DNA of 64,000 bases from Coraliomargarita sinensis (GTDB taxonomy: Bacteria; Verrucomicrobiota; Verrucomicrobiia; Opitutales; Coraliomargaritaceae). A program made the translations under genes and the position numbers. Positions 48,059 to 58,031 of this stretch are shown piece after piece. Where the stretch lies: contig NZ_QHJQ01000004.1 of the NCBI RefSeq assembly GCF_003185655.1, positions 62,001 through 126,000 on the forward strand. Direction: 5' to 3'. The first letter of the stretch is position 1; each line of letters starts with the position of its first letter. Below the pieces are notes generated by a model. It worked only from the letters and a program-made list of their open reading frames with translations, ran no database searches and was not told the DNA's origin.

Positions 48059-49462
48059 CTATATTTGCAAGGTATCGACCATGATCCCGTGCAGCTCATT
48101 ATTACGGATGTATCCGGGGAGTTGTTCCGGGCCCGCACCCATTAAGAACAAGTCGACGTTTTCCGAAGTGTGGTTGTTCGACGTCCATCCCACCGAGCAG
48201 ATCTTTTTTAGTTCATCGTCAAAAGCACGCGTCATGCGACTGTTTAAATAATTCACTCTGGGGTTGTCGATTGCGGCCTGAATATCGGCAGACTGTTTTT
48301 CGGCAGGTGTGATACCGGTCGCTTCCCTAAATAGGTCCGGATTGAATTCTCCGGCCGAACGAAAGCGTTCTTCCAACCACTCGAAGCTGTATTTAAACTG
48401 ATTGATTCGATCAAGCGCCGGGCCACTGTCACGGTAGCCGCGCCCGCTTCCATCAAGCTGACAGCCACCCGTACCGTGGTCCGTTGTCACGATCAGCATG
48501 GTATCCGGATGCTTTTCAATGAAATCCAGGGCGATTGGAATACAATTATCGAACTCCAGAAGCTCGTGCAAGATGGCTCCGGGATCATTGGCATGACCGG
48601 CATGATCCACCCGACCCGCTTCGACCTGAAGCGCGAACCCACTCGGCGACCCCTCAAGATTCGTCAGCGCCGCCTTGAACATTGCCGCCAAACCGGGCGT
48701 GTCTGCCAGAGAGGTGTCGTTTTTACGGTCTATCGCATACGGCATGTGCCCCTCCGCAAAGATACCCAGCAGCTTCTTGTCTATTTTTGCCTGCTTTTTG
48801 AGTTGCTCACGATTCCGGGCCACCCCGTAACCCGCATCGGCGAAAGCGTTGAAGTAGTCGACCTGCTTGCCGCCTTCCTCGACTTGTGTAAAGAATTTGG
48901 AGCCACCGCCCATCAGTAGATCGATTTCGCGATCAAGATATTGGGCGACAATAGCCTCTTGATCACTACGATTCGCCGCATTGGCAGCAAAGCCGGCCGG
49001 CGTGGCATGCGATACCGTACACGTCGTGACCAGGCCCGTTCGTTTACCTGCCCGCTTGGCCCGAACAAATAATGGTGTCAGTGACTCACCATCGGGAGCA
49101 GTATTGATCGAACCATTATTCACCCGGTGTCCCGACCCCCAGGAACTGGCTGCCGCAGCCGAATCCGTTACCGGAGAGTTCAGTGATGCCGTATCCTGAG
49201 TGCACCGACGCAGGTCGGCGCGTTGACTCAGATTCATCCAATTCAAGAGCTTGCCCTTGTTGCGCTCGTTCCAGTGATGCGCCAGCCCCAATGTACCATG
49301 GCACATGCCATCGACAACGAGGAAGATCAGGTTCTTGGCCCTGTTGTCAGGCTTAACCTGCGCGGATACGGCTTGCCCCGGCAGGAGCGTGCCAGCCAGA
49401 CCGGCCAGACCGGCACCTTTGATGAAATTTCGACGGGAATGGGATGATTGAACTTGAGACAT
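48059..49462 (-). CDS. Tat-exported alkaline phosphatase
   Basis: A 467-residue periplasmic phosphomonoesterase of the PhoA superfamily. The Tat signal is SRRNFIKG (residues 9-16) followed by a hydrophobic, Gly/Ala-rich stretch. A metal ligand is in FLVVDGM (Asp51), the Ser101 nucleophile is in VTDSAAAAS, and further metal sites are VDHAGHAND and TTDHGTGG. A C-terminal His is in SNNHTSENV. It would release phosphate from organic esters, and the cell can store it through ppk1 and PPK2. It is convergent with the PfkB kinase. Confidence 0.92.
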   Translation of the reverse strand: MSQVQSSHSRRNFIKGAGLAGLAGTLLPGQAVSAQVKPDNRAKNLIFLVVDGMCHGTLGLAHHWNERNKGKLLNWMNLSQRADLRRCTQDTASLNSPVTDSAAAASSWGSGHRVNNGSINTAPDGESLTPLFVRAKRAGKRTGLVTTCTVSHATPAGFAANAANRSDQEAIVAQYLDREIDLLMGGGSKFFTQVEEGGKQVDYFNAFADAGYGVARNREQLKKQAKIDKKLLGIFAEGHMPYAIDRKNDTSLADTPGLAAMFKAALTNLEGSPSGFALQVEAGRVDHAGHANDPGAILHELLEFDNCIPIALDFIEKHPDTMLIVTTDHGTGGCQLDGSGRGYRDSGPALDRINQFKYSFEWLEERFRSAGEFNPDLFREATGITPAEKQSADIQAAIDNPRVNYLNSRMTRAFDDELKKICSVGWTSNNHTSENVDLFLMGAGPEQLPGYIRNNELHGIMVDTLQI

Positions 49463-49520
49463 CTATTACGGGGGCAAGGTGAAACTATCATGCATCACTG
49501 ACGGCGCATTTCAAAGACAC

Positions 49521-49556
49521 AAAAAAACGCCGTCACTTATTAAGAGACGGCGTTGT
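49521..49556 (-). terminator. Intrinsic terminator after the small lipoprotein gene
   Basis: The 9-bp stem AACGCCGTC (49526-49534) with GACGGCGTT (49546-49554) runs on the minus strand into a T7 tract. Confidence 0.85.
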
Positions 49557-49573
49557 CAAAGAATATCAACTGC

Positions 49574-49792
49574 TTAATCGCGGTAGCCTTCAATCTGACC
49601 GGACTTGTAACGCTCCATCAGGAGGCCGGAACCGGTAGAACCTTCGTAAGCAGTCTTATTGCTCATGGAGCCGGAAGAATCTTCAGCCGATGCAGGTTCT
49701 TCGCTGCCAGCTGATTCGGTGCCACCGCTGGAAGCACAACCCAGAACGAAGAGGCTAAATATCAGTAGTGGGAGAATGTATAGGAGTTTCAT
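49574..49792 (-). CDS. Small lipoprotein, hypothetical
   Basis: A 72-residue protein starting at ATG 49792. A lipoprotein signal peptide is clear: MKLLYILPLLIFSLF then the lipobox FVLGC, with the lipidated Cys at about residue 19. The mature part is Ser/Glu/Gly-rich and low-complexity, ending ERYKSGQIEGYRD. It has its own terminator downstream. It is probably an envelope lipoprotein of unknown role. The longer frame from 49897 adds an implausible leader. Confidence 0.75.
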   Translation of the reverse strand: MKLLYILPLLIFSLFVLGCASSGGTESAGSEEPASAEDSSGSMSNKTAYEGSTGSGLLMERYKSGQIEGYRD

Positions 49793-49955
49793 AATGAGTA
49801 TAGGATGGATGAGACATAGACTATTTAAGATTTTCCTAAGTATTGCAATCACTTGATTGAAATTATTTGCCGTTAGAAAGTTAGCTTCGAATGTCACAAT
49901 CCCAGCCTTGTCTTGCCATTAAATCGGGATAATTAACTTAGTTATACAAAACGAC

Positions 49956-52079
49956 ATGCCCACTACTTCCAAAACGAAAACACGCTTTCCATACTTCAAT
50001 CGCGAACTCAGCTGGCTGGCATTTAACCGCAGAGTGTTGGAGCAGGCCGAGTCCGAGGATTATCCCTTGTTGGAACGAATGAAGTATCTCGCTTTCGTCA
50101 GTTCCAACCTGGATGAATTTTTCGAAATTCGCGTGGCCGGGCTCCTGCAGCAGGTCAAGTCTGGCGTCATCGAGCGCGGCCCGGACGGACTTGGGCCCAA
50201 GGAACAGTTAAGGCGCATTCAGCTTATTGTGAAACGTCTGGTCAACGACCACTACAGTTGCTGGGAAGAGCAAATCATGCCCGGCCTTAAGAAGGAAGGC
50301 GTCATTTTCAGTGACTACGATGGCCTGACCAGAAACGAGAAAAAGTGGGTCGAACGGTATTTTGAAGAACAGGTATTCCCGGTCCTCACGCCTCTGGCGA
50401 TTGATCCGGCCCACCCTTTTCCCCAGCTGACGAATAAAGCACTTTATATTCTGGCCTCGATCGATGATCCGGAAACGCGCATCATCGAGCGCATGATGGC
50501 GATCATCCCGGTTCCCCGGGTGTTGCCACGCATTGTCAAAATCGAAGCGCCGCGCAGAGGCAACCCGGATGTGTATATTTTTCTCAGCGATATCATTCAG
50601 CGCTACGCGAAACGCCTCTTTCAAGGCTACCGCGTCAGTTCGGCCGTGCCCTTCCGCATCACCCGAAACAGCGACCTGTATATTGATGATGAAGAAGTCG
50701 AAAATCTCCTTCGTAAAGTTGAAGAGGAGTTGATGAATGTACAAAAGGGGGCAGCTGTACGCCTTGAAATATCCAAAGGAGCCGACCCCGTGCTCGTGCA
50801 GCAGCTGCTGGAATCCATCGACCTGAAACCTCAGAACATGTTCACAGTCGACGGCCCCATCAACCTGCTTCGGTTGATGAGTGCTTATGATCTGATCGAC
50901 CGGCCCGATTTGAAGTTTGCCCCCTTCACGCCTCATGTGCCGCGGGAGCTAACCCCGCCGGAACGCATTTTCGACAGTATCAAGCAGAAGGACATTCTGC
51001 TCCATCACCCGTTCGACAGTTTTCAGCCCTTCGTTGATTTTCTGAATCAGGCTGCGCGCGACCCGGAGGTTTTTGCCATCAAACAAACCCTCTACCGCAC
51101 GTCAGGGGATTCCCCAATTGTGGAAGCCCTCATGGAGGCCTCGCGCCGGGGCAAACAGGTCACCGTGCTGATCGAAATCAAAGCAAGATTTGACGAGGCC
51201 AATAATATCCAATGGGCCCGGCAACTGGAAGACGTCGGCGTGCATGTGGTTTACGGTCTGGTGGGCCTGAAAACGCACTGCAAAACCTGCATGGTTGTCC
51301 GCCGCGAAAAAGGCAACCTGAGGCGCTATGTCCACCTCGGCACCGGCAACTACAATCCCAAAACGGCAAAACTTTATACCGACCTCAGCTACTTTACAGC
51401 GAAGCGCGAAATCGGGGCTGAAGTGGCTGGCCTTTTCAATACGCTCACCGGATTTTCCCTCACCCCTACATTCAAGAAACTGTTGGTGGCTCCGTTCACC
51501 CTGCATAACCGCATACAACGCTGCATCCGTGCGGAGACGCGTAACGCCAAAGCCGGACTACCCGCACGAATCATCGCTCAAACCAATAGCCTGGTCGACC
51601 AGCAGACAATTGATAACCTCTACTACGCTTCTCAAGCGGGGGTAAAAATCGATCTCATCGTCCGCGGCATCTGTAATTTGGTGCCAAATGTCAAAGGCGT
51701 GAGCGAGAACATTCGGGTGCGTAGTATATTGGGCCGCTATCTGGAACATAGTCGGATTTATTATTTTGAAAACAGCAACGGCTCACAACCGCTGATGTAT
51801 GCCGGCAGTGCCGACTGGATGCCCCGTAACTTTTATCGCCGGATCGAGGCTGTCTTTCCGGTCGAAGATGTCGAACTGCGGGAAAAACTTTATGACATTC
51901 TGGAAAAACAACTGCAGGATAATAAAAACGCCCGCCTTCTCCGGGCGAACGGCTCTTATAAAAAAGTATCGTCCAAAAAGATCGGAACTCCCTATTCGGC
52001 ACAGGAAGCTTGCATGGACGAAGCCAATGCGAATCGCCAGGAACTGGAAAAAGAATTGTTGGAAGAAACCGAACAGTAA
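49956..52079 (+). CDS. ppk1: Polyphosphate kinase 1
   Basis: Makes long-chain polyphosphate from ATP, reversibly. At 707 residues it is close to E. coli Ppk (688). The N-terminal domain opens with [11 protein letters not shown]; the central dimer domain follows. The two catalytic histidines are visible: His441 in [12 protein letters not shown] and His598 in [14 protein letters not shown]. The conserved [17 protein letters not shown] loop lies between them. It starts at ATG 49956 without a Shine-Dalgarno and stands alone; the functional partner is PPK2 at 22118. Confidence 0.97.
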   Translation: MPTTSKTKTRFPYFNRELSWLAFNRRVLEQAESEDYPLLERMKYLAFVSSNLDEFFEIRVAGLLQQVKSGVIERGPDGLGPKEQLRRIQLIVKRLVNDHYSCWEEQIMPGLKKEGVIFSDYDGLTRNEKKWVERYFEEQVFPVLTPLAIDPAHPFPQLTNKALYILASIDDPETRIIERMMAIIPVPRVLPRIVKIEAPRRGNPDVYIFLSDIIQRYAKRLFQGYRVSSAVPFRITRNSDLYIDDEEVENLLRKVEEELMNVQKGAAVRLEISKGADPVLVQQLLESIDLKPQNMFTVDGPINLLRLMSAYDLIDRPDLKFAPFTPHVPRELTPPERIFDSIKQKDILLHHPFDSFQPFVDFLNQAARDPEVFAIKQTLYRTSGDSPIVEALMEASRRGKQVTVLIEIKARFDEANNIQWARQLEDVGVHVVYGLVGLKTHCKTCMVVRREKGNLRRYVHLGTGNYNPKTAKLYTDLSYFTAKREIGAEVAGLFNTLTGFSLTPTFKKLLVAPFTLHNRIQRCIRAETRNAKAGLPARIIAQTNSLVDQQTIDNLYYASQAGVKIDLIVRGICNLVPNVKGVSENIRVRSILGRYLEHSRIYYFENSNGSQPLMYAGSADWMPRNFYRRIEAVFPVEDVELREKLYDILEKQLQDNKNARLLRANGSYKKVSSKKIGTPYSAQEACMDEANANRQELEKELLEETEQ

Positions 52080-52250
52080 TACCTTTTCCCGTTTCCGGCA
52101 GTGTCCTGACCGGTCAATATGCCGGAACTTTGCGTGGAAGTGGCACTCTACAGTTATGTCCATGGCCGGAATCGCCCGTTTATTCGGACGAATGGCCTTT
52201 TAACTGGACTTAACATTCGCTCAGAAACATAACCTTCGGACCGAAAAATT

Positions 52251-53690
52251 ATGAAAAACCAGCCTCAAAATCAGTCTCGCCGAGACTTCCTCAAAGCATC
52301 CACCGCCCTCGGGGCATTTACCATTCTCCCCAGCTCGGGCTTGTTCGGTAACAATGCCGTCAGCCCGAACGAAAAAATCAATTTAGCCGTAATTGGTTGC
52401 GGCAATCAGGGAAACAACGACCGCAGATCGCTACTGGGGTCCGGCCATTGTAATGTCGTCGCTCTTTGTGACGTGGATATGGAGGGCGGCCACACCTATC
52501 AGGCACGATACCAACACGGCCTTGCGCCCGCTCCCGCCGGTAAGGAGAACGAAGTTTACCCCCACAAGGCCAAGGGCTACACTGATTTTCGGGTCATGTT
52601 CGATGAAATGGCCGATGAGATCGACGCCGTACTTGTCGCCACACCGGACCACTCCCACTTTGCCGCGGCCATGCTCGCCATGTCACTCGGCAAACACGTT
52701 TTCGTGGAAAAGCCGCTTGCTCACACTTTCGGTCAGTGCGAACGCCTGATCAAGATGGCTGCCAAGAACCCGAATCTGGTGACCCAAATGGGCAACCAGG
52801 GTTTTTCCGGCGCCAATTACTTCCAATTCAAAGCGTGGTCGGAAGCTGGAGTGATTAAAGACATCACCCGCATCACCGCGCACATGAACCGCCGTCGTCG
52901 CTGGCACGGCTGGGGCACCACCGTGGCGAATTACCCCGAAGATCCCATGCCGGAAGATCTCGCCTGGGAAGTCTGGCACGCGACCGTCCCCACCAACCGC
53001 CCCTTCAGCAAGCGGCTCCACCCGCAGGAATGGCGCAGCTGGTACGACTTCGGCTGCGGCGCGTTCGGCGACTGGGGGCCGCATATCCTCGATACCTGTC
53101 ACCACTTCCTCAAGCTCGGCATGCCGACAGCGATTCGTGCACTCGGTTTTGAGGGCATTAATGCCAGTGGCCTGGTCTACCCGCAGGCCAGCACCATTCA
53201 GTTTGCCTTCCCCGAACGCGGTCCCGGCCTCCCCGCTTGTGATGTGACCTGGTATGACGGCACGGGCAACAAGCCCAAGCTCGAAGGGGAATACACCGAC
53301 AGCGGTGAGCCGGAAGAACTCAATACCCCCGGCAAAGTCCTCTACAGCAAGGACCTCGTCTTCATGGGTGCCAGCCATGCCTCGCCTCTGCAAATCGTAC
53401 CGCGTCAGAAATTCATGGATATGCGCAAGTCACTGCCCCGGTTCCCGCAGAAGAACTCCAATCACTATGAGAACTTCCTGCTGGCCTGTAAGGGCGAAGA
53501 AGAATCCCGCTCTCCGTTCGGCATCAGTGGCCCGCTTTCCCAAGTCTTCAATCTGGGAATTCTTGCCCAGCAATTCGGCAGCGACCTCGAATTCGATCCC
53601 GAGAGCAAGCAAATCACCAATAACCCGATTGCACAGGAATTGCTGGATCCGGCTCCCCGAAAGGGCTGGGAAGAGTTTTATAACCTTTAA
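52251..53690 (+). CDS. Tat-exported Gfo/Idh/MocA family oxidoreductase
   Basis: An NAD(P)-dependent sugar dehydrogenase carried out of the cytosol folded with its cofactor. The Tat motif SRRDFLK is at residues 9-15. The Rossmann motif GCGNQG is at 49-54, EKPLAHT begins at 153, and the C-terminal barrel-like domain has CGAFGDWGPHILDTCHHF. Length is 479 residues. It is the first gene of a + strand run; the next gene, an exported DUF1080 protein, starts 8 bases later. The pair suggests 3-oxidation of a glycoside outside the cytosol followed by cleavage; the exact substrate is unknown. Confidence 0.88.
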   Translation: MKNQPQNQSRRDFLKASTALGAFTILPSSGLFGNNAVSPNEKINLAVIGCGNQGNNDRRSLLGSGHCNVVALCDVDMEGGHTYQARYQHGLAPAPAGKENEVYPHKAKGYTDFRVMFDEMADEIDAVLVATPDHSHFAAAMLAMSLGKHVFVEKPLAHTFGQCERLIKMAAKNPNLVTQMGNQGFSGANYFQFKAWSEAGVIKDITRITAHMNRRRRWHGWGTTVANYPEDPMPEDLAWEVWHATVPTNRPFSKRLHPQEWRSWYDFGCGAFGDWGPHILDTCHHFLKLGMPTAIRALGFEGINASGLVYPQASTIQFAFPERGPGLPACDVTWYDGTGNKPKLEGEYTDSGEPEELNTPGKVLYSKDLVFMGASHASPLQIVPRQKFMDMRKSLPRFPQKNSNHYENFLLACKGEEESRSPFGISGPLSQVFNLGILAQQFGSDLEFDPESKQITNNPIAQELLDPAPRKGWEEFYNL

Positions 53691-53698
53691 GCCCTGAC

Positions 53699-55042
53699 AT
53701 GCCTAACATGATCAAACCGATCCTACTTAGCCTCACCGGTCTGCTGGTTTCGCTCAGCGCATTCGGCAACCAAATATCCGAAGATCAACAGCATTTCGTC
53801 AAACGCTACGAAAAGCATAAAAAACTGGTGCCGCCGGGCGAGGCTCTAATCAACAAAGATCCGGAGCCGAAACTCTGCTGTGGTTTCACGGAGCTCTACA
53901 ACGGCAAGGACCTCAGTGGATGGACCGCCCGCGGCGGCGAGTGCACCTTCGAGGCCAGAGGCGATGTCATCGTCGGCACCACGGTCAAGGGCTCCCCCAG
54001 CACCTACCTATCGACAGACAAAGAGGACTATGAAGACTTCATCTTCACCGCCGAGCTGAAGTGGGAAGTCGCCGGTAACAGCGGCATTATGTTCCGCGCC
54101 CAGCGTAAAGCGGGCAAAAAACACGAGACCGTCTACGGCCCGCAGTGCGAAATGGAGGGCGATTTTGCCGACGATCGCCGGGGCTGGTCCGGCGGCATCT
54201 ACGGACAAAGCGACGGCGGCTGGATTTATCCCCTTTGGCTGGAAGCTCATGCCGAAGCGCGGCAGGCTTTGAAAAAAGGCGAATGGAATCGCGTCACCAT
54301 TCAGGCTGTGGGCAATGAATTCAAAACCTGGATCAACGGCGTGCCCGCGGCCCGCTGGATCGATGCAAACGGGGAATATCCGAAAGGGTTTTTCAGCCTG
54401 CAGGTGCACTCCGGCAAGCAAGGCGAAATTCACTTTCGAAACGTGAAGGTGAAAGAGCTCGAACCGGGCTGGAAGGACCTCTTTGCGTCCGGCGACTTTT
54501 CCCAGTGGACCAAGGTGAACGGTGACCCCGTCCCCCATCAGTGGACCATCAACGACGGGATTGTTCACCGCGAAAAGAATGGCGGTGGTGGCATCATTAC
54601 CAAAACCCAGTACAAAGACTTCGAACTGCGCTTTGACTGGAAAATCAGCGAAGCGGGTAACTCGGGCATCAAATACCGCACCCGCGGCCGTCTCGGCCTG
54701 GAGTATCAGGTACTCGACGACGACAAACACAAGGACGCTAAAGACCCGACACATCGTGCGGGCTCGCTCTACGATATTTTAGCCGCCCCTGACGATAAGC
54801 CACTCAACGCCCCCGGCGAGTGGAACAGCGGGCGCATCGTTGCCCATGGCAACCACATCGAGCACTGGCTGAACGGTAGTCTGGTCGCTACCATTGAACT
54901 CGGCAGCGACGACTGGAAGCAACGCTTCGAAAAGAGCAAGTATCGCAAGCACGAGGGCTTCGGCACATGGACCGGCCCGATTTTGCTTCAGGATCACTAC
55001 GATAAAGTTTGGTATCGGAATATCCGGATACGTGAACTGTAG
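53699..55042 (+). CDS. Exported protein with two DUF1080 (3-keto-disaccharide hydrolase) domains
   Basis: A 447-residue protein with a signal peptide (residues 1-23) and two PF06439-type beta-jellyrolls. The first is about residues 60-255 (FTELYNGKDLSGWTARGGE, AGNSGIMFRAQ, VTIQAVGNEFKTWINGV). The second is about 258-447 (WKDLFASGDFSQW, AGNSGIKYRTRG, NSGRIVAHGNHIEHWLNG). Members of this family act on 3-keto-glycosides made by Gfo/Idh/MocA enzymes. Here the dehydrogenase gene is 8 bases upstream. The tandem domains could be enzyme and binding module, or two catalytic units. Confidence 0.87.
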   Translation: MPNMIKPILLSLTGLLVSLSAFGNQISEDQQHFVKRYEKHKKLVPPGEALINKDPEPKLCCGFTELYNGKDLSGWTARGGECTFEARGDVIVGTTVKGSPSTYLSTDKEDYEDFIFTAELKWEVAGNSGIMFRAQRKAGKKHETVYGPQCEMEGDFADDRRGWSGGIYGQSDGGWIYPLWLEAHAEARQALKKGEWNRVTIQAVGNEFKTWINGVPAARWIDANGEYPKGFFSLQVHSGKQGEIHFRNVKVKELEPGWKDLFASGDFSQWTKVNGDPVPHQWTINDGIVHREKNGGGGIITKTQYKDFELRFDWKISEAGNSGIKYRTRGRLGLEYQVLDDDKHKDAKDPTHRAGSLYDILAAPDDKPLNAPGEWNSGRIVAHGNHIEHWLNGSLVATIELGSDDWKQRFEKSKYRKHEGFGTWTGPILLQDHYDKVWYRNIRIREL

Positions 55043-55117
55043 TCCCCAGATCAACAACTCCGTCAGCAGGCTTTCAACCCAACCTGTAACTTATTCCCTA
55101 ACCTAATATCCCAACAA

Positions 55118-56740
55118 ATGACAGATCAACTCGACCGCATCTCGGAAATTCAACAACGTGGTTTTTTAGGACGCCTCACCGGCTATGCAAAAATGACCGG
55201 CCCCGGATGGGTGCAGGCAGCGGTTACCCTGGGCGGAGGTTCTCTGGTTGGGGCACTCTACCTCGGCGTGATCGGTGGCTATCAATTCATGTGGCTCCAG
55301 CCCCTCGCTATGCTCTGCGGGGTCATCATGTTGAGCGCGATTTCCTATGTTACCCTTTCCTCGGAAGAGCGGCCCTTTGTCTCGGTTAAGAAAAACATCT
55401 CTCCGAGTTTGGCCTGGGGCTGGCTCATTGCCACCGTGGTTGCCAACGTCGTCTTCTGCTCCGCCCAATTTGCTCTGGGTACCGACGCAGCGCAGAACAA
55501 CCTTGGGGTATTATCCAAGTCCGAAGCCCCTTATTTGATCACTGCAGTGTTCGCAGCCGTCGGCCTGACACTTTTATGGCTCTCCCGCAAAGGCGGCTCC
55601 GCATCCCGAGCCATTGACAATGTTCTGAAAGCTCTGGTTGCCGTTGTCGTATTGGCATTCATGGGCGTGGTCGTGGTGTTGGCCAGTAAGGGCGCCATTG
55701 CCTGGGGCGCCCTTTTCAAGGGCCTGATCCCCGACTTCAGTGCTCTCTTTAAACCTACGGCGACCTACACCGAAGCGATTGCCGCGACCGGTGAAAGTGC
55801 CGGTTTTTGGTCCAAATATATCGCCGAAAATCAGCGTGATGTCATTATCGGGGCATTCGGCTCGGCTGTTGGCATTAACATGACCTTCCTGCTGCCCTAC
55901 AGCCTAAAGGGCAAGGGTTGGGGCAAGCCCCACCGTGAGCTTTCCTTCTTTGACTTGGCACTCGGTCTTTTCGTCCCCTTTATCCTCGCCACTTCTTTTC
56001 TGGTGATTGCCACGTCTTCACAGTTTCATGCACGGGCGGATGGTGTTCACTCCGAGACCGCCTACCGCAATGTCATCGACCAGCGCCTGGCGAATGTAAA
56101 CGACGAGTTCGACAGCCTGCCCGACGAGGCGAAGCAAGAGCTCCGCGAAACACTGCCACAAGCCGACAAGGACATGGGCGTGATGCTGGCCAAACGGAAC
56201 GCCCGTGATCTGGCAAGTTCCCTGGAACCGTTTCTCGGAAAGAGCTCTCAACTGATCTTCGGTGTCGGTGTTCTGGCCATGGCGCTCAGTACGATGATCG
56301 TGCACATGATGATGAACGGCTATGCGATCTCCGAAGCTTTTGGCCGGCCCGGTGAAAAAGGTATTTTCATGATCGGTGCCGCCATGCCGGCGCTGACGGG
56401 CTTCCTCTCCCCCATCCTCTGGAGCGGGGAAACCAAGACCGCACTGGTCGTGCCCGCGGCGGTCATCGCCACCACCCTGCTGCCGATCGCCTACTTTATC
56501 TTTATTCTCTTGATGAATTCCAAGAAGGCACTCGGGCCGGAACTCCCCAAGCATCGCGGCCTGATCAATGTATTTATGATCTTCGCGGCCGGTGTCGCCA
56601 CCTTCGCCTCGGTCTGGAACCTCATGGGCAAAGCTTCCGGAGGCGGCTTGGGAAGCACGATCGGTGTGATCGGTCTCATTGCCCTTCCCTTGCTGATGCT
56701 CGTCGGGCTTATCGGCTTTCTCCGGAGTAACCGCGCCTAA
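55118..56740 (+). CDS. Nramp-like LeuT-fold membrane transporter without the metal-binding motifs
   Basis: A 540-residue inner-membrane protein with about 11-12 helices. Its start (GPGWVQAAVTLGGGSLVGAL) aligns with Nramp TM1, but the metal-binding DPGN is GPGW. The TM6 region MTFLLPYSLKG lacks the usual Met-Pro-His. A large soluble insert (residues about 310-370) separates helices. It is therefore probably not a metal transporter; lying between sugar-oxidation genes, it may import a sugar or keto-sugar. The substrate is an inference from context. Confidence 0.72.
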   Translation: MTDQLDRISEIQQRGFLGRLTGYAKMTGPGWVQAAVTLGGGSLVGALYLGVIGGYQFMWLQPLAMLCGVIMLSAISYVTLSSEERPFVSVKKNISPSLAWGWLIATVVANVVFCSAQFALGTDAAQNNLGVLSKSEAPYLITAVFAAVGLTLLWLSRKGGSASRAIDNVLKALVAVVVLAFMGVVVVLASKGAIAWGALFKGLIPDFSALFKPTATYTEAIAATGESAGFWSKYIAENQRDVIIGAFGSAVGINMTFLLPYSLKGKGWGKPHRELSFFDLALGLFVPFILATSFLVIATSSQFHARADGVHSETAYRNVIDQRLANVNDEFDSLPDEAKQELRETLPQADKDMGVMLAKRNARDLASSLEPFLGKSSQLIFGVGVLAMALSTMIVHMMMNGYAISEAFGRPGEKGIFMIGAAMPALTGFLSPILWSGETKTALVVPAAVIATTLLPIAYFIFILLMNSKKALGPELPKHRGLINVFMIFAAGVATFASVWNLMGKASGGGLGSTIGVIGLIALPLLMLVGLIGFLRSNRA

Positions 56741-56763
56741 CATTTTCTCTACAGAAACAAATT

Positions 56764-57807
56764 ATGAAATTCGGAATAATAGGAACAGGAATGATTGGCG
56801 GCTTTCACGCCAAAGCAATTGATGCTATGCAGGGCGGTGAGCTCGGCGGCGTCGCCGACCGCGCTGTCGAACGGGCCAACAGCTTTGCCGAGGAATACAA
56901 CACCAAGGCCTACGAATCCGTGGATGTCATGCTCGCGGATCCCGAAATCGAAGTCGTTACCATCGGCACACCCTCCGGCGCGCACTTTGAACCTGCCATG
57001 GCGGCGATCAAAGCGGGCAAGCACGTTATCATCGAAAAGCCGCTGGAAATCACGACCGAGCGTATCGACGAAATGATGGCTGCGGCCAAGAAACAGAGCG
57101 TGACCCTGGCTGCCGTCCTCAACCGCCGCTTTCACCCCGGCATGGATGCTTTTAAAGCGGCGGCCGATGCCGGCCGCTTCGGCAAACTCACCTCGGCTTC
57201 GGCTTACGTGAAGTGGTATCGTGACCAGGCTTACTACGATTCCGCCGGCTGGCGGGGCACCTGGGCACTCGATGGCGGCGGTGCCCTCATGAATCAATCC
57301 ATCCACACGATCGATGCGCTCCTCTACCTTGCCGGTCCGGTCAAATCGGTGCAGGCCAATACCGCCTGCCTCGCGCACACCGATATCGAGGTGGAGGATA
57401 TCGCCGTGGCGATTTTGGAATTTGAGAATGGCGCCCGCGGCGTGATTGAAGGCAGCACCTGCTCGTGGTCCAAGGACGGCCATCCGGCGCGTGTGCAACT
57501 CGCCGGCACCGAAGGCTCCGTCTTCCTCGCCGACGAAAGCTTTGAGATCTGGGATTTCATGAACGAAACTCCAGAGGACGACGAGATCCGCGGCAAGTTC
57601 ATGAAAGGCGCCGATACCGGCCTGGGAGCCAACGATCCAACCGCGATCAACTTCTACCAGCACCAGCGCAACTTCGAAGAAGTCGTCGCCTCCATAAAGG
57701 AGGGTCGCGAGCCGAGCACTTCGGCCACGGAAGCGCGCAAGAGTGTCGAACTGATCCAGGCGATCTACGAGTCCGCCCAGAACGACGGCAAGCTGGTTAA
57801 GCTTTAG
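56764..57807 (+). CDS. Cytosolic Gfo/Idh/MocA family oxidoreductase
   Basis: A 347-residue NAD(P)-dependent dehydrogenase with no signal. The Rossmann motif GTGMIGGFHA is at residues 7-16, EKPLEI at 91-96, and the substrate-domain signature GGGALMNQSIHTIDALLYL carries the conserved His of the catalytic site. It is the last gene of the + strand sugar run (52251-57807), 23 bases after the transporter. It likely reduces or oxidises the imported (keto-)sugar in the cytosol. Confidence 0.9.
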   Translation: MKFGIIGTGMIGGFHAKAIDAMQGGELGGVADRAVERANSFAEEYNTKAYESVDVMLADPEIEVVTIGTPSGAHFEPAMAAIKAGKHVIIEKPLEITTERIDEMMAAAKKQSVTLAAVLNRRFHPGMDAFKAAADAGRFGKLTSASAYVKWYRDQAYYDSAGWRGTWALDGGGALMNQSIHTIDALLYLAGPVKSVQANTACLAHTDIEVEDIAVAILEFENGARGVIEGSTCSWSKDGHPARVQLAGTEGSVFLADESFEIWDFMNETPEDDEIRGKFMKGADTGLGANDPTAINFYQHQRNFEEVVASIKEGREPSTSATEARKSVELIQAIYESAQNDGKLVKL

Positions 57808-58031
57808 TCAAAAATCGAGTTCACTTATACCGAATTCAGAAAGGTCTGTCTCGGTAGGCTCGCTTTGTAGCGATGGCACGATACATGTCACGCTGTCTTT
57901 TCCGGCGTAACCCGGTGAAGAGAGAAGCTTCGTTGAGCGTAGGCGGAGTGTCGTCGATTATCAGCTCGTATAGATCGATCGACCTTGCTCTCGCAAGGTC
58001 GGTACGAGGACAAACCTTCTTGGAACTGGTA
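57808..58031. other. Intergenic region between two convergent sugar operons
   Basis: These 224 bases separate two convergent operons. A perfect hairpin, GACCTTGC (57981-57988) with GCAAGGTC (57993-58000) around TCTC, is present without a T-run. A minus-strand frame of 91 codons (57836-58111) overlaps the ThuA 3' end and looks non-genic. Confidence 0.5.
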
